Positions 42,006-50,835 of a DNA stretch of 64,000 nucleotides are shown in pieces; within the stretch, counting starts at the first letter, position 1; each line of letters begins with the position of its first letter. The stretch is from Methanomethylovorans sp041447285. GTDB lineage: Archaea > Halobacteriota > Methanosarcinia > Methanosarcinales > Methanosarcinaceae. Both the position numbers and the translations under genes were made by a program. The notes below the pieces were generated by a model. The model had not been told where the DNA came from, made no database searches, and saw only the letters and a list, made by a program, of their open reading frames with translations. The stretch lies in assembly GCF_041447285.1 (NCBI RefSeq), contig NZ_JBGMEB010000025.1:5196-69195 (forward strand), in the 5' to 3' direction.

Positions 42006-43658
42006 ATGTACAGCAAGGCATTCCATTGTATGGGTATGGAACCGGAAACTTATCTGAAAAAGATTGCAATTCCGGTTGTTGTATTTGGTTTTATCTTTTC
42101 CTTTTTACTTTACAGTGCCTTGCCAGGTCTATTTGAGGGAAGCACCAAGGCGATCCCTATTATGATCCCTGTGGTCTGTATTCTCTTTGCAGTATACTAT
42201 CCCCTTTCTATCTATGGAGGACAAGCATCACGTATTGACAACAATATGCACTATTATATCACTCAGATGGGTTCAGTTGCAACTGCCGAAACCCCACGGC
42301 TTGATATAATCAGGATAGTTTCCGATAACAAGGAGTACCGAGAGTTAGCCACTGAAACAAAGAAGATCTATAATCTTGTTACTGTGTGGAACATGAGCCT
42401 TGCAGAGGCATGTAGGTTCATTTCGAAGAGAACACCCTCTGTCATATTTGAGGACTTTCTGGATAGATTTGCTCATGGGTTACAGTCAGGAGAGAATATC
42501 AAATCCTTTCTTTTTGCAGAGCAGAACGTTGTCATGAACGAATATGAGGCCATGTATAATGGCGCTATGTATAATGTTGAGATCATAAAGGAGCTTTTTG
42601 TATCGTTGGTAATGTCTCTCATATTTCTTGCCTCTTTTGCTGTTATCATGCCAGTAATAACAGGTATGGATGCTGTGGCTCTTATGGGAATGGTTGTGGC
42701 AGTATTCGTTATAACTGACATTGTGATTCTTCTGTTTACGAAAGGTAAGGTTCCAAAAGATCCTCTGTGGAGCAAGTCCAACATAATTCCTGATTATAAG
42801 ATCAAATTGTATCGTTCCATTCCTATTTCTATAGGGGCATGCATCCTTGTTACTATTGCCGTTGTACTTTACGGAAAGATAGTCATGCCTATTGCTATTG
42901 CAATTTGCATAACTCCTCTGGTGTACACTGGAAAGGTGTGCAGGAATATAGAAAAGAGTATCAGGCGTAGGGATGAGAATTTTCCTGCTTTTATTCGGTC
43001 ACTGGGAAGCTCCGCAGGTGCCAGGGGCGGAGTAATAGATGAAGCTTTGAAAGCATTGCGTATCCATGATTTTGGTCCGCTCACAAAAGATGTGAATGAG
43101 CTATACAAGAGGCTTAACACAAGAATAAATAAATTCAAGTCATGGGAATTCTTCTCTGCAAATACTGGCAGCCACCTTATACAGAGATTCTGTATCATGT
43201 TCGTTGAATCAACCAATCTTGGAGGCAAGCCAGAGATAATAGGTGACATCATAGCCTCAAATTTCCACAGAATAGTAACTTTAAGAAAGAAGAGGGTGCA
43301 GTCTGCTTCGAGCCTTGTAGGTGTGCTTTATGGTCTCACTGCAGGAATTGGTTTTACGATGTACATTTCCGTAGGTGTGATCGATCTGATGCAGAGTATG
43401 TTCTCTAATATCGAAATGCCCGCAGGAATGTCTATGGGTATGGTGATCTATACACAGGTGGGAGACGTCAAAGTGTTGTCTTTTTTGGTATTGCTTATCA
43501 TGATAGCTCATTCTCTGATGTCTGCGCTCCTCATCAGAATCGTAGACGGGGGACATCTGCTTAGTTCCACTGTCGACTTTGTGATCATGGTGTGGGTATC
43601 AGGTATTACTGCTGTGATTACCCAGACTGCCATCTGGTCGCTCCTGGGTATGAGTTGA
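42006..43658 (+). CDS. arlJ: Archaellum membrane platform protein ArlJ
   Basis: A 550-aa integral membrane protein of the TadC/GspF-like platform family with about nine hydrophobic helices and two cytoplasmic GspF-like domains (near residues 75-170 and 310-420). It anchors ArlI and forms the rotor core. The ATG at 42006 is preferred because AAGGTG lies 6 bp upstream; a GTG three codons earlier is also in frame. This is the last gene of the archaellum operon and is convergent with aksF/leuB, 27 bp away. Confidence 0.93.
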   Translation: MYSKAFHCMGMEPETYLKKIAIPVVVFGFIFSFLLYSALPGLFEGSTKAIPIMIPVVCILFAVYYPLSIYGGQASRIDNNMHYYITQMGSVATAETPRLDIIRIVSDNKEYRELATETKKIYNLVTVWNMSLAEACRFISKRTPSVIFEDFLDRFAHGLQSGENIKSFLFAEQNVVMNEYEAMYNGAMYNVEIIKELFVSLVMSLIFLASFAVIMPVITGMDAVALMGMVVAVFVITDIVILLFTKGKVPKDPLWSKSNIIPDYKIKLYRSIPISIGACILVTIAVVLYGKIVMPIAIAICITPLVYTGKVCRNIEKSIRRRDENFPAFIRSLGSSAGARGGVIDEALKALRIHDFGPLTKDVNELYKRLNTRINKFKSWEFFSANTGSHLIQRFCIMFVESTNLGGKPEIIGDIIASNFHRIVTLRKKRVQSASSLVGVLYGLTAGIGFTMYISVGVIDLMQSMFSNIEMPAGMSMGMVIYTQVGDVKVLSFLVLLIMIAHSLMSALLIRIVDGGHLLSSTVDFVIMVWVSGITAVITQTAIWSLLGMS

Positions 43659-43685
43659 TCGTAAAATAAAGAGAAGAGACTGTTA

Positions 43686-44684
43686 TCAGTCAATAAGTTG
43701 TCTTACACGGTCTGCAATGGCTTGTCCCACTTCGGGTGTAGTGGATTTGCCTCCAAGATCCGGTGTGACACTATTTTGGTTAATAACATATTCAATGGCA
43801 TCCTGCACAATTATTGCCTCATCGGTCAATTCGTACCACTCAAGCATCATTTTCATGCTCAGGACAGCAGCTATAGGGTTAGCTATACCTTTTCCTGCGA
43901 TATCAGGTGCGCTTCCGTGCACAGGCTCAAAGAATGCATGCTTTTTTCCGATATTGGCACTTGGCACTAACCCAAGCCCTCCAACCAGGGCAGCAGCCAT
44001 ATCGCTTAATATGTCTCCGAAAAGATTTGTAGTTACTATGACATCATATCTGTTAGGGTGTACTATCAGGTTATAAGCCATAGAATCTACCAAAGTGTCA
44101 TGGTATTCTACATGTTGGGAAGAGGCTGTTTGGCGGCACACATCCAGAAATAATCTGTCTGATTTAAGCACATTGGATTTATGGACTATTTCAACACGAT
44201 TTTGTCTGTTTTTGGCAAGTTTGCATGCATATTCGGCTATTCTGGTAGAGCCTTTGCGGGTAATGACCCTTTTAGTGTATGCTACGTCTTCATGTATCTC
44301 TTCTATACCTGAGTACATGCCCTCTGTGTTCTCCCTGACTATCACCAGGTTGAAATCATTGCGTCCGGTAACACCTCTGATCCCATCAATAGGTTTTATG
44401 GGACGGATATTGGCATACATGTCAAGCTCCTTTCTTATTGTAAGGAGCACACTCTTATAACTGGGATCGGATGGTGTTGTAATCGCACCAAATAGTATAC
44501 AGTCACATTCCTTAAGGATATCAAGGTCTTCATATGTGATAGCAGAGCCAGTCTTTTCCCATTTTCCATATCCCAGCTCAACAGGTACCTTTTCTATAGG
44601 CAGGGAAAGTGCATCGAGTACTTCTATAGCTGCAGGTATGACTTCTTTGCCTATTCCATCTCCTTCTACCACTGCAAGTTTCAT
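43686..44684 (-). CDS. Homoisocitrate / 3-isopropylmalate dehydrogenase (AksF/LeuB)
   Basis: A 332-aa beta-decarboxylating dehydrogenase. The N-terminal G-D-G-I-G-K-E-V, the R-E-N-T-E-G-M-Y-S-G substrate loop, the N-L-F-G-D-I-L-S-D-M-A-A metal site and E-P-V-H-G-S-A-P-D-I-A-G-K NAD site are intact. The family includes LeuB (leucine) and AksF (homoisocitrate, for coenzyme B). The upstream small subunit of a homoaconitase with a Y-L-R-T loop tips the balance to AksF, but dual or LeuB function is possible. It overlaps the preceding gene by 4 bp. Confidence 0.85.
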   Translation of the reverse strand: MKLAVVEGDGIGKEVIPAAIEVLDALSLPIEKVPVELGYGKWEKTGSAITYEDLDILKECDCILFGAITTPSDPSYKSVLLTIRKELDMYANIRPIKPIDGIRGVTGRNDFNLVIVRENTEGMYSGIEEIHEDVAYTKRVITRKGSTRIAEYACKLAKNRQNRVEIVHKSNVLKSDRLFLDVCRQTASSQHVEYHDTLVDSMAYNLIVHPNRYDVIVTTNLFGDILSDMAAALVGGLGLVPSANIGKKHAFFEPVHGSAPDIAGKGIANPIAAVLSMKMMLEWYELTDEAIIVQDAIEYVINQNSVTPDLGGKSTTPEVGQAIADRVRQLID

Positions 44685-45547
44685 TGACCTTCACCTTTTT
44701 CTTTCTTTATGTTCTGCACGAGTTCCCTTATTGTTAACGCTACCTGGAACTCCGAGGCTCCCCAGTGAACCACTGCTCCTTTTATTCCATTAATTGTTGC
44801 AAGCCCGGATCTTTCAGAAAGACAGCATCGGGTAATGAACGTTCCTTGCGGTGTATAAATATCAGATCGGAATGGGCAGATATTGATGAAATCATATTTG
44901 AGGCCTGGAAACCTTGATTCAAATAATTTCCGGGATATCTCGCAGCCCACAAGCAGTGATCCATCTTCAGTAACAATATCGGAGTCAAGGCATTTTCCTT
45001 TAAGCCCTGATGAAGAACATGGGAAAACCGTTTTATCCCCTTCGAACTGCCGGAGATCTTTAGTGTTTTCTTTAAACCGTATGCACAAATCCCCAAAGAT
45101 GCCGCTTGCCTCCAGTTTTCTAATCACAAGGCTAAGCCAGGATGGCTCAGGAGGAACAACATCTACTATTTCAATGTCGATTATTTCAGATGGATCTGGG
45201 TCATGTACGAATGTGACGTGCCTATCAAGTCCTGTAAATATTACTGTATTCACACCATGCTCACAAAGTTCAGCAGCTTTCTCGATGAGAAGCCGCTTAT
45301 CCTTTAAGTTCAAAGGCTCATCGTATTTGATAACCTGTTCTCCATATGCTATAAGCTCGACCTTTGTGGCTTTCCTTAATAAATCTTCTCCGGTGTGTTC
45401 AACCCTATAAATTGAGCATTCTTTACCGATATCAGTGCTTTGTTCAACTATTATGTATCGGCTAAGGAAATATATCGGCTCGTCATGTGCATCATCAGGA
45501 CTGATATGTGTGACTCCAACATACTTGTACTCATCCGGAAATATCAT
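44681..45547 (-). CDS. Uncharacterised protein between homoaconitase and dehydrogenase genes
   Basis: A 288-aa soluble protein of a family not recognised with confidence. Visible traits: N-terminal Y-V-G-V-T-H-I, a central helical domain with G-L-D-R-H-V-T-F near residue 108, and a Cys-rich C-terminal half (F-P-C-S-S-S-G, G-K-C-L-D, V-G-C-E-I, N-I-C-P-F, R-C-C-L). The many Cys would suit a metal or iron-sulfur site but are not in a standard motif. It lies 8 bp after the homoaconitase subunit and overlaps the dehydrogenase by ATGA, so a coenzyme B or leucine pathway role is likely by operon only. Confidence 0.75.
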   Translation of the reverse strand: MIFPDEYKYVGVTHISPDDAHDEPIYFLSRYIIVEQSTDIGKECSIYRVEHTGEDLLRKATKVELIAYGEQVIKYDEPLNLKDKRLLIEKAAELCEHGVNTVIFTGLDRHVTFVHDPDPSEIIDIEIVDVVPPEPSWLSLVIRKLEASGIFGDLCIRFKENTKDLRQFEGDKTVFPCSSSGLKGKCLDSDIVTEDGSLLVGCEISRKLFESRFPGLKYDFINICPFRSDIYTPQGTFITRCCLSERSGLATINGIKGAVVHWGASEFQVALTIRELVQNIKKEKGEGQ

Positions 45548-45555
45548 CAGAACCT

Positions 45556-46044
45556 CTATTTTTTACCTTGCATAGCCTTACGATGGGGTACAAGTCCCCC
45601 ATCACTAAGCATTTCAAGAAGGAATTCAGGCAGTTTGTTTCCTGGATATTGTTTGCCATTAACAGTAACATTTCCGTTTTCAAGGTCTACTTCCATTTCA
45701 TCTCCTTCTTTACATTCAACATTGGATTCCATTAGATGAAGACCAACATTTATGGCATTGCGGAAGAATATCCTGCCAAAGGACTTTGCAACAACACAAG
45801 CCACTCCTGCATACTTAAGGGCTAATGCAGCCTGTTCTCTTGAAGAACCGCAACCGAAGTTATTACCGCCTACTACTATATCTCCAGGCTTTACCTTTTT
45901 CGAAAAATCAGGGTCAACGCCCTCCATAGCATGATCTGCAAACACCTGCATATCTGTCGTACGCAAATATTTTCCAGGTATTATGACATCTGTATCGATG
46001 TCATCGCCAAATACCCATGTTTTTCCTTTAATTATCTTTTCCAT
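45556..46044 (-). CDS. Homoaconitase/isopropylmalate isomerase small subunit
   Basis: A 162-aa LeuD-type swivelling domain protein. It has the G-C-G-S-S-R-E-Q-A family motif and a Y26-L-R-T29 loop. In methanogens the Y-L-R-T loop marks homoaconitase small subunits (MJ1271 type, broad substrate range, coenzyme B synthesis), while isopropylmalate isomerase has Y-L-V. The large subunit is not in the window. It is followed by the unknown 288-aa gene and the dehydrogenase. A TATA-like element (GCTATATACG) lies between aglB and this gene on the minus strand, so the three genes may have their own promoter. Confidence 0.88.
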   Translation of the reverse strand: MEKIIKGKTWVFGDDIDTDVIIPGKYLRTTDMQVFADHAMEGVDPDFSKKVKPGDIVVGGNNFGCGSSREQAALALKYAGVACVVAKSFGRIFFRNAINVGLHLMESNVECKEGDEMEVDLENGNVTVNGKQYPGNKLPEFLLEMLSDGGLVPHRKAMQGKK

Positions 46045-46096
46045 AAGTTCAACCTCGGGAAAGCTTTTAGCTATTACTATGCGTATATAGCGGGGT

Positions 46097-48598
46097 TTAC
46101 ACCTCTATTGATAATGTATTTCCCTGAAGTACGTCATTTTCGGTAACCTTTACTTCTTTTACCACATTCCCATAGCTGATCTGGTATGGCTGTGTGGGAG
46201 CTACATCAAACTGGGTCTGGCCTGAGATAGGTCCTTCTGTTGAATATGGAACTGTGAAGGAGTATGTACCGTTTGATGTTGTTGTTTGTGAATATGTGAA
46301 TGAGCGTCCCTGGCTGGTGCTGATTGTAGTACTTATCGTCACATTCTCACCTGCAGGTGCTGTTCCTGTGATCTTTGCCCCTTCTACATATTCGAATATC
46401 TTTACGTAACCCGTGTTATCTTCTTTTATTTTTCCACCTAAAAGTACGTTGTATACATTCTTGTATCCAATTTCCTGACTCTGGGAACTAGTGATACCGG
46501 GTGATTCATGAACCATGCGGTAATGCTTGAGGCCGTTACCGTCAAAAATATGCAATTTAGCTTCCATAGAATTGTAGTAACGTTCATAAGGAACATTCAT
46601 CACTCCCTGGTCAGTTTGCACAGCTGTGTAATAATTGTTAGTGTCCAGTGTCCATGAGGCCATAGCATAGAACTTTCCGGTGGCCATCTCCACATCTGAT
46701 ACTATGTATCTGGCCCCCATTTTATTTTCATCCGGATGAATAGCTTCAAGGACAGCAGTGGCTTCTTCCTCAGATGAAGCGGTAAAGAATGTGGATGCTC
46801 CTGGCCGATTCTCTTCTTCTATACTATTCGTACGCCCGCCGATACCTTGCTGGAAGGGATTGGCATTTGGGATTCTGCGTCCAATTACTTCTATCCAGTG
46901 TCCATAGTCCCACCAGGACATAACTCCGTAAGCTGTATCGGGGTATGAATATATCTCTCCGCTTGCAGGTGCTTCATATAGCTCATTAAAGTCCAGGCCA
47001 GGGTCTGGTGTGTTAATTCTCATCCAGTTAAGTGCTTCTAACCATTGATTGCCCGGCCCACCTGCATATTGTGCCTGCTGTGTTGCCAGACTGTAATTGG
47101 GTAGAACAAGTACAACAATGACTATAACAAGTGATATTATGTGAATGGGTTTAAGTTTATGAGTTGTAGTTTCTTTTGTTTTACCTGCAGACTTTTGTTT
47201 AACTTTTTCAGTTGCCATCAAGTTGCTCAATCTGAGGTCTTTCCAACCTGCCAGATCCAGGAATTTGATTCCGAGGTATGCACTTAGTATCGCTGCATTA
47301 ACTGCATAGTAGTAAGAGAAGCGGTTCTGTTGCAGCATTGCCCACAGCACCATGAAAGTCCATACTATAAGCAATGTCTTTTCCTGTGTGTTCTTCTTTT
47401 TTGCAGCCTCATATATCAATATCGCAAGTGCAAGGATCGAAACAAATCCCATGGCTGCAAAATAATAGTAGAAAGAACCATCAAACAGGTCAAGAGGTGC
47501 TGCTTCTCCTATGGTCAGGGCACCGCCTGTTCTCTTGAAGAACCCAAATACACCAATAAGCATTGTGTATACGGATGGTGCAAATGCCTTAGATGTCAGT
47601 ATAACTGCTGCAACACCAGCTAATATGGACAAAGGATAGATCTTCTTATTCAGTTTTCTTTTTTGCATTTCAGTAGAAAGGAGCGTTAAGAGGGGAAAAG
47701 CCAGTATACCGGCGAGCAGTCCTTTCTCATGCATTGATTTCGTACCTCCTATCTCAGGAACCATCAATACCATCATGAGAGTTACTGCAAATATGATCAT
47801 TCCACCTACTGCAAGGTAATCAGTGGTCCTGCCATGCATGTGGTCCACAACGTGCTGTATTGTAATGTAAAGGCCAATGATCAAACTGAAGAAAAGAGCT
47901 CCTTTCCAGGTAAGTGTATATGCTCCCATGGAAATTCCGGTAAGTATAAAATAAGGCAATGCGGGTTTAATTGTCTCTATAGGTTTTTCTTTAAGGTTTG
48001 AGAATGTTATTGGATGTTCTCTTGCAACCTTTACTGCCATGACCAGAAAGGCTGCTGTCATTGTGCTGAATAAAACTTCTGCAATATGGTGGTCGTTGAA
48101 ACCTATGATGGACCTTGAGAGTATCTGGCCGGGTGCAAGAGCTATAAGTACAGCTGCCAGCAGTCCGACTCGCCTGTCGTCAAATATCCATTTGGTTACG
48201 AAATATGTGGCTATGACTACCAATGAGGCTATGAATGCGGGATAATACGCTGATACTGTGTAAATGAGCTTCTCACTTGGGTTTCCACGTCCCAGTATCC
48301 AGAGTATTATGCCAAGTGACATGTCAAACAGTGGTGCAAAGACCTGAGTAGTACCTCGGGGATAATTTGTATACGCATCGAACCAGAGCATATGTGGGAA
48401 ATTATGCAGCATTGCTTCCACATTTCTTAAGTGGTACCAGGGGTCGTTCTCGCTTAGTTTCACAAAGTTCTCAGCTACAAAAACCTGTGCTTTAGGGATA
48501 GTCCTTATATAGAACGCTACGAGACATGAGATTAAAACCCCTAATGCATAGGGTATACTCCCTTTCAGATCTCTTTTGGCGGCTTCCTCTTTGGTCAT
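46097..48598 (-). CDS. aglB: Oligosaccharyltransferase AglB (STT3 family)
   Basis: An 833-aa membrane enzyme that moves a lipid-linked glycan onto Asn of surface proteins outside the cell. The first external loop holds E-N-D-P-W-Y-H with Asp52; F-N-D-H-H-I-A-E further on supplies more metal or substrate ligands. About 13 membrane helices occupy the first 510 residues. The catalytic W562-W-D-Y-G begins the soluble domain, and a beta-sandwich follows (about 720-833). The gene lies beside sugar-modification genes on the other strand, which ties it to the glycan region at 48.8-63.6 kb. Confidence 0.95.
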   Translation of the reverse strand: MTKEEAAKRDLKGSIPYALGVLISCLVAFYIRTIPKAQVFVAENFVKLSENDPWYHLRNVEAMLHNFPHMLWFDAYTNYPRGTTQVFAPLFDMSLGIILWILGRGNPSEKLIYTVSAYYPAFIASLVVIATYFVTKWIFDDRRVGLLAAVLIALAPGQILSRSIIGFNDHHIAEVLFSTMTAAFLVMAVKVAREHPITFSNLKEKPIETIKPALPYFILTGISMGAYTLTWKGALFFSLIIGLYITIQHVVDHMHGRTTDYLAVGGMIIFAVTLMMVLMVPEIGGTKSMHEKGLLAGILAFPLLTLLSTEMQKRKLNKKIYPLSILAGVAAVILTSKAFAPSVYTMLIGVFGFFKRTGGALTIGEAAPLDLFDGSFYYYFAAMGFVSILALAILIYEAAKKKNTQEKTLLIVWTFMVLWAMLQQNRFSYYYAVNAAILSAYLGIKFLDLAGWKDLRLSNLMATEKVKQKSAGKTKETTTHKLKPIHIISLVIVIVVLVLPNYSLATQQAQYAGGPGNQWLEALNWMRINTPDPGLDFNELYEAPASGEIYSYPDTAYGVMSWWDYGHWIEVIGRRIPNANPFQQGIGGRTNSIEEENRPGASTFFTASSEEEATAVLEAIHPDENKMGARYIVSDVEMATGKFYAMASWTLDTNNYYTAVQTDQGVMNVPYERYYNSMEAKLHIFDGNGLKHYRMVHESPGITSSQSQEIGYKNVYNVLLGGKIKEDNTGYVKIFEYVEGAKITGTAPAGENVTISTTISTSQGRSFTYSQTTTSNGTYSFTVPYSTEGPISGQTQFDVAPTQPYQISYGNVVKEVKVTENDVLQGNTLSIEV

Positions 48599-48848
48599 GG
48601 ATTCAACTCTTTCAAAATGTGATATGTGTTAAATTTATGCAGGATAAAAGGTCACTTCATACATATATGTTGCACCTAACATAAGATTATCCTTTGTTTA
48701 GTTTGCATAACAGTTTTCTAGATATATATCTAGAAAGGGGAGCACACATATTTAATGTTGCCTTCAGGTAACATTTTTCATTTTGATGCAAAGGAATAAA
48801 ATGCATGACATCTTACTTGTTCCTGTTTAAGATACATAATAATTCATT
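48599..48848. promoter_or_regulatory. Divergent intergenic region of aglB and glycan block
   Basis: A 250-bp gap between aglB (minus) and the first glycosyltransferase (plus). It is A/T-rich with several TATA-like runs near 48740-48760 on the plus strand and holds the 22-bp palindrome described separately. No ORF is seen. Confidence 0.5.
48715..48736. promoter_or_regulatory. 22-bp perfect palindrome
   Basis: TTTCTAGATAT (48715-48725) is followed directly by its exact reverse complement ATATCTAGAAA (48726-48736). It lies in the divergent promoter region of aglB and the glycan block and overlaps a TATA-like core, so it is a good candidate operator for a dimeric regulator. Confidence 0.6.
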
Positions 48849-48869
48849 TTGTGCAAGGATGGTCTTGAA

Positions 48870-49958
48870 TTGAGGATATGTCTTATCGCGGATGCGACTT
48901 CGATACACACCTTACGGTGGGCAGAATATTTTGTTGATCAGGGCGATGAGGTTCATATCATCACATACGAACCACCAAAGAAAGAGCTAGAAGGAGTCAA
49001 GGTCCATATCATACGATCTATTTTCAATAATCTTTATCTTGATTTCTGTCCACGTCATTTGAGAATGTATTTACTCGTCAAAAAGATAAAACCTGACATT
49101 CTACACGCACATTTCATATCAAAGTTCGGTTTTCATGCAGCTTTCTTAGGTTACAGGCCACTGATAATGAGTGCTTGGGGTGGTGATATTTTGGTAGTAC
49201 CTTATTGGTCCAAGTTGCTGTGGTACTTTACAGGTATATCGCTTAAGAGAGCAGATGTTGTTTATGGTGTTTCCAAAGACATATGCGGAAAAATCGTCAG
49301 TAATTTCGGAGTTCCTTCACCACGAGTAAAATTAGTTCCATTTGGTGTGGATACAAAACTTTTTCATCAAGCAGCTGGAAAAAAAGTTACAGGAGATACT
49401 AGTATTGTAATCCTTTCTAACAGGACCTTCTTAGATATATATAACATTGAAACCCTTATCAACTCAATACCTTTTGTAGTTGAAAAAAATCCAAATATCA
49501 AATTTGTGATCAAAGGTACCGGTCCCCTGGAGGATTCTCTGAAATCTCTTGTTCTGGAACTCGGTGTATCGGAATACGTGACTTTTATTGGTTGGGTCGA
49601 GTATCAAGAAATGGTTGGGTTATTGCATAATTGTGATATCTATGTTTCAACCGCTCTCTCAGATGGTACTCCTGTTTCGGTATTAGAGGCAATGGCATGT
49701 GCAAAACCATGCATTGTTACAGATGTAGGCGGTGTAAGTGAATGGATAGACGATGGATTAAATGGATGTCTTTTTACTCCTAGAAACCCTCAGGAACTAG
49801 CTCAAAAGATCCTCGAACTTGCTGCAGATCCTATTAAAAGAGAAAAACTTGGAATAAACGCTCACAAGGTCATAGAAGAAAGAGGAGATTGGTACAGAAT
49901 AATGGAAGATGTAAGAGAGCAATATGAGGAATTGGTGAAAAAGCATGCAGTACAGTAA
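48870..49958 (+). CDS. GT4 family glycosyltransferase
   Basis: A 362-aa GT-B fold glycosyltransferase. The N-terminal donor/acceptor domain starts R-I-C-L-I-A-D; the C-terminal domain has the E-x7-E like P-V-S-V-L-E-A-M-A-C-A-K-P nucleotide site near residue 285. The TTG at 48870 places the family start R-I-C-L-I-A-D at the N terminus; another TTG 21 bp upstream is possible. It opens the plus-strand glycan block and overlaps the next SDR gene by 14 bp. It probably adds a sugar to the lipid-linked glycan for AglB. Confidence 0.85.
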   Translation: MRICLIADATSIHTLRWAEYFVDQGDEVHIITYEPPKKELEGVKVHIIRSIFNNLYLDFCPRHLRMYLLVKKIKPDILHAHFISKFGFHAAFLGYRPLIMSAWGGDILVVPYWSKLLWYFTGISLKRADVVYGVSKDICGKIVSNFGVPSPRVKLVPFGVDTKLFHQAAGKKVTGDTSIVILSNRTFLDIYNIETLINSIPFVVEKNPNIKFVIKGTGPLEDSLKSLVLELGVSEYVTFIGWVEYQEMVGLLHNCDIYVSTALSDGTPVSVLEAMACAKPCIVTDVGGVSEWIDDGLNGCLFTPRNPQELAQKILELAADPIKREKLGINAHKVIEERGDWYRIMEDVREQYEELVKKHAVQ

Positions 49959-50835
49959 TGCTGCTGTTACCGGCAGTACAGGGTTCATAGGTTCATATCT
50001 TACTGATAGATTAAGAGAAATGGGCATTAATGTCTTTGAAATATCCCGATCTTCAAGTCGGACCGACATTACTTCTTTGGATCAGGTAAAGAACATTCCT
50101 GCACAAGAAATTGTTTTCCATCTGGCAGGGATTACAAATATTTCTCTTTCTTTTGAAAACCCATATCATGCATACATTAACAATGTTGTTGGAACCTTGA
50201 ACATGCTTGAGTGGTGCAGGATAAATAAAGTCCCTAAAATGGTATTCTTAAGCACTTTTGTATATGGTTTTCCTCAATATCTTCCCGTGGATGAAAAACA
50301 CCCTGCAGCACCTACGAATCCATATTCCACCAGTAAACTTCTCGCCGAAGAATTATGTCAGGCGTATTGCCGGGATTATGGTCTTAACGTTGCTGTACTT
50401 CGCCTCTTTAACGTATATGGTCCAAGGCAGAAATCTGATTTTGTGATCCCACGTATTATCGAGCAATTACCGACAGGCAAGGTGAAATTAGGTGCCTCTG
50501 CTCCTAAACGAGATTTTGTTTATATAGATGACGTTGTTGATTCAATAGTCAATGCTTCGAGGTCAGAAATACGTGGCTTTGAGGTCTTTAATATTGGTAG
50601 TGGTATTAGTTATTCAATAAAAGAAATAGCATCAGAATTGTCTTCCCTCTATTTCAAAGAAACTGGTAATTATGTTTCTCTCAATTTTAGTGATGTTCTT
50701 AAAAAGGGAGACGTACTTGATACTATTGCAAACATTGAAAAAGCCAAGAATATATTGAACTGGTATCCAAAAACTGATATAAATGCAGGATTATTAAAAA
50801 CACTTAGGGCGTATCTGGATGAACATAAAGAATAA
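49945..50835 (+). CDS. NAD-dependent sugar epimerase/dehydratase (SDR)
   Basis: A 296-aa extended short-chain dehydrogenase. The Rossmann motif is G-S-T-G-F-I-G-S-Y, the active Tyr-Lys lie in Y-S-T-S-K, and the conserved N-V-Y-G-P-R-Q follows. These enzymes change the C4 or C5 position, or dehydrate, nucleotide sugars; the substrate is not known. It overlaps both neighbours (14 bp and 17 bp), showing coordinated expression with the glycosyltransferase and the LegB-type dehydratase. Confidence 0.88.
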   Translation: MQYSNAAVTGSTGFIGSYLTDRLREMGINVFEISRSSSRTDITSLDQVKNIPAQEIVFHLAGITNISLSFENPYHAYINNVVGTLNMLEWCRINKVPKMVFLSTFVYGFPQYLPVDEKHPAAPTNPYSTSKLLAEELCQAYCRDYGLNVAVLRLFNVYGPRQKSDFVIPRIIEQLPTGKVKLGASAPKRDFVYIDDVVDSIVNASRSEIRGFEVFNIGSGISYSIKEIASELSSLYFKETGNYVSLNFSDVLKKGDVLDTIANIEKAKNILNWYPKTDINAGLLKTLRAYLDEHKE

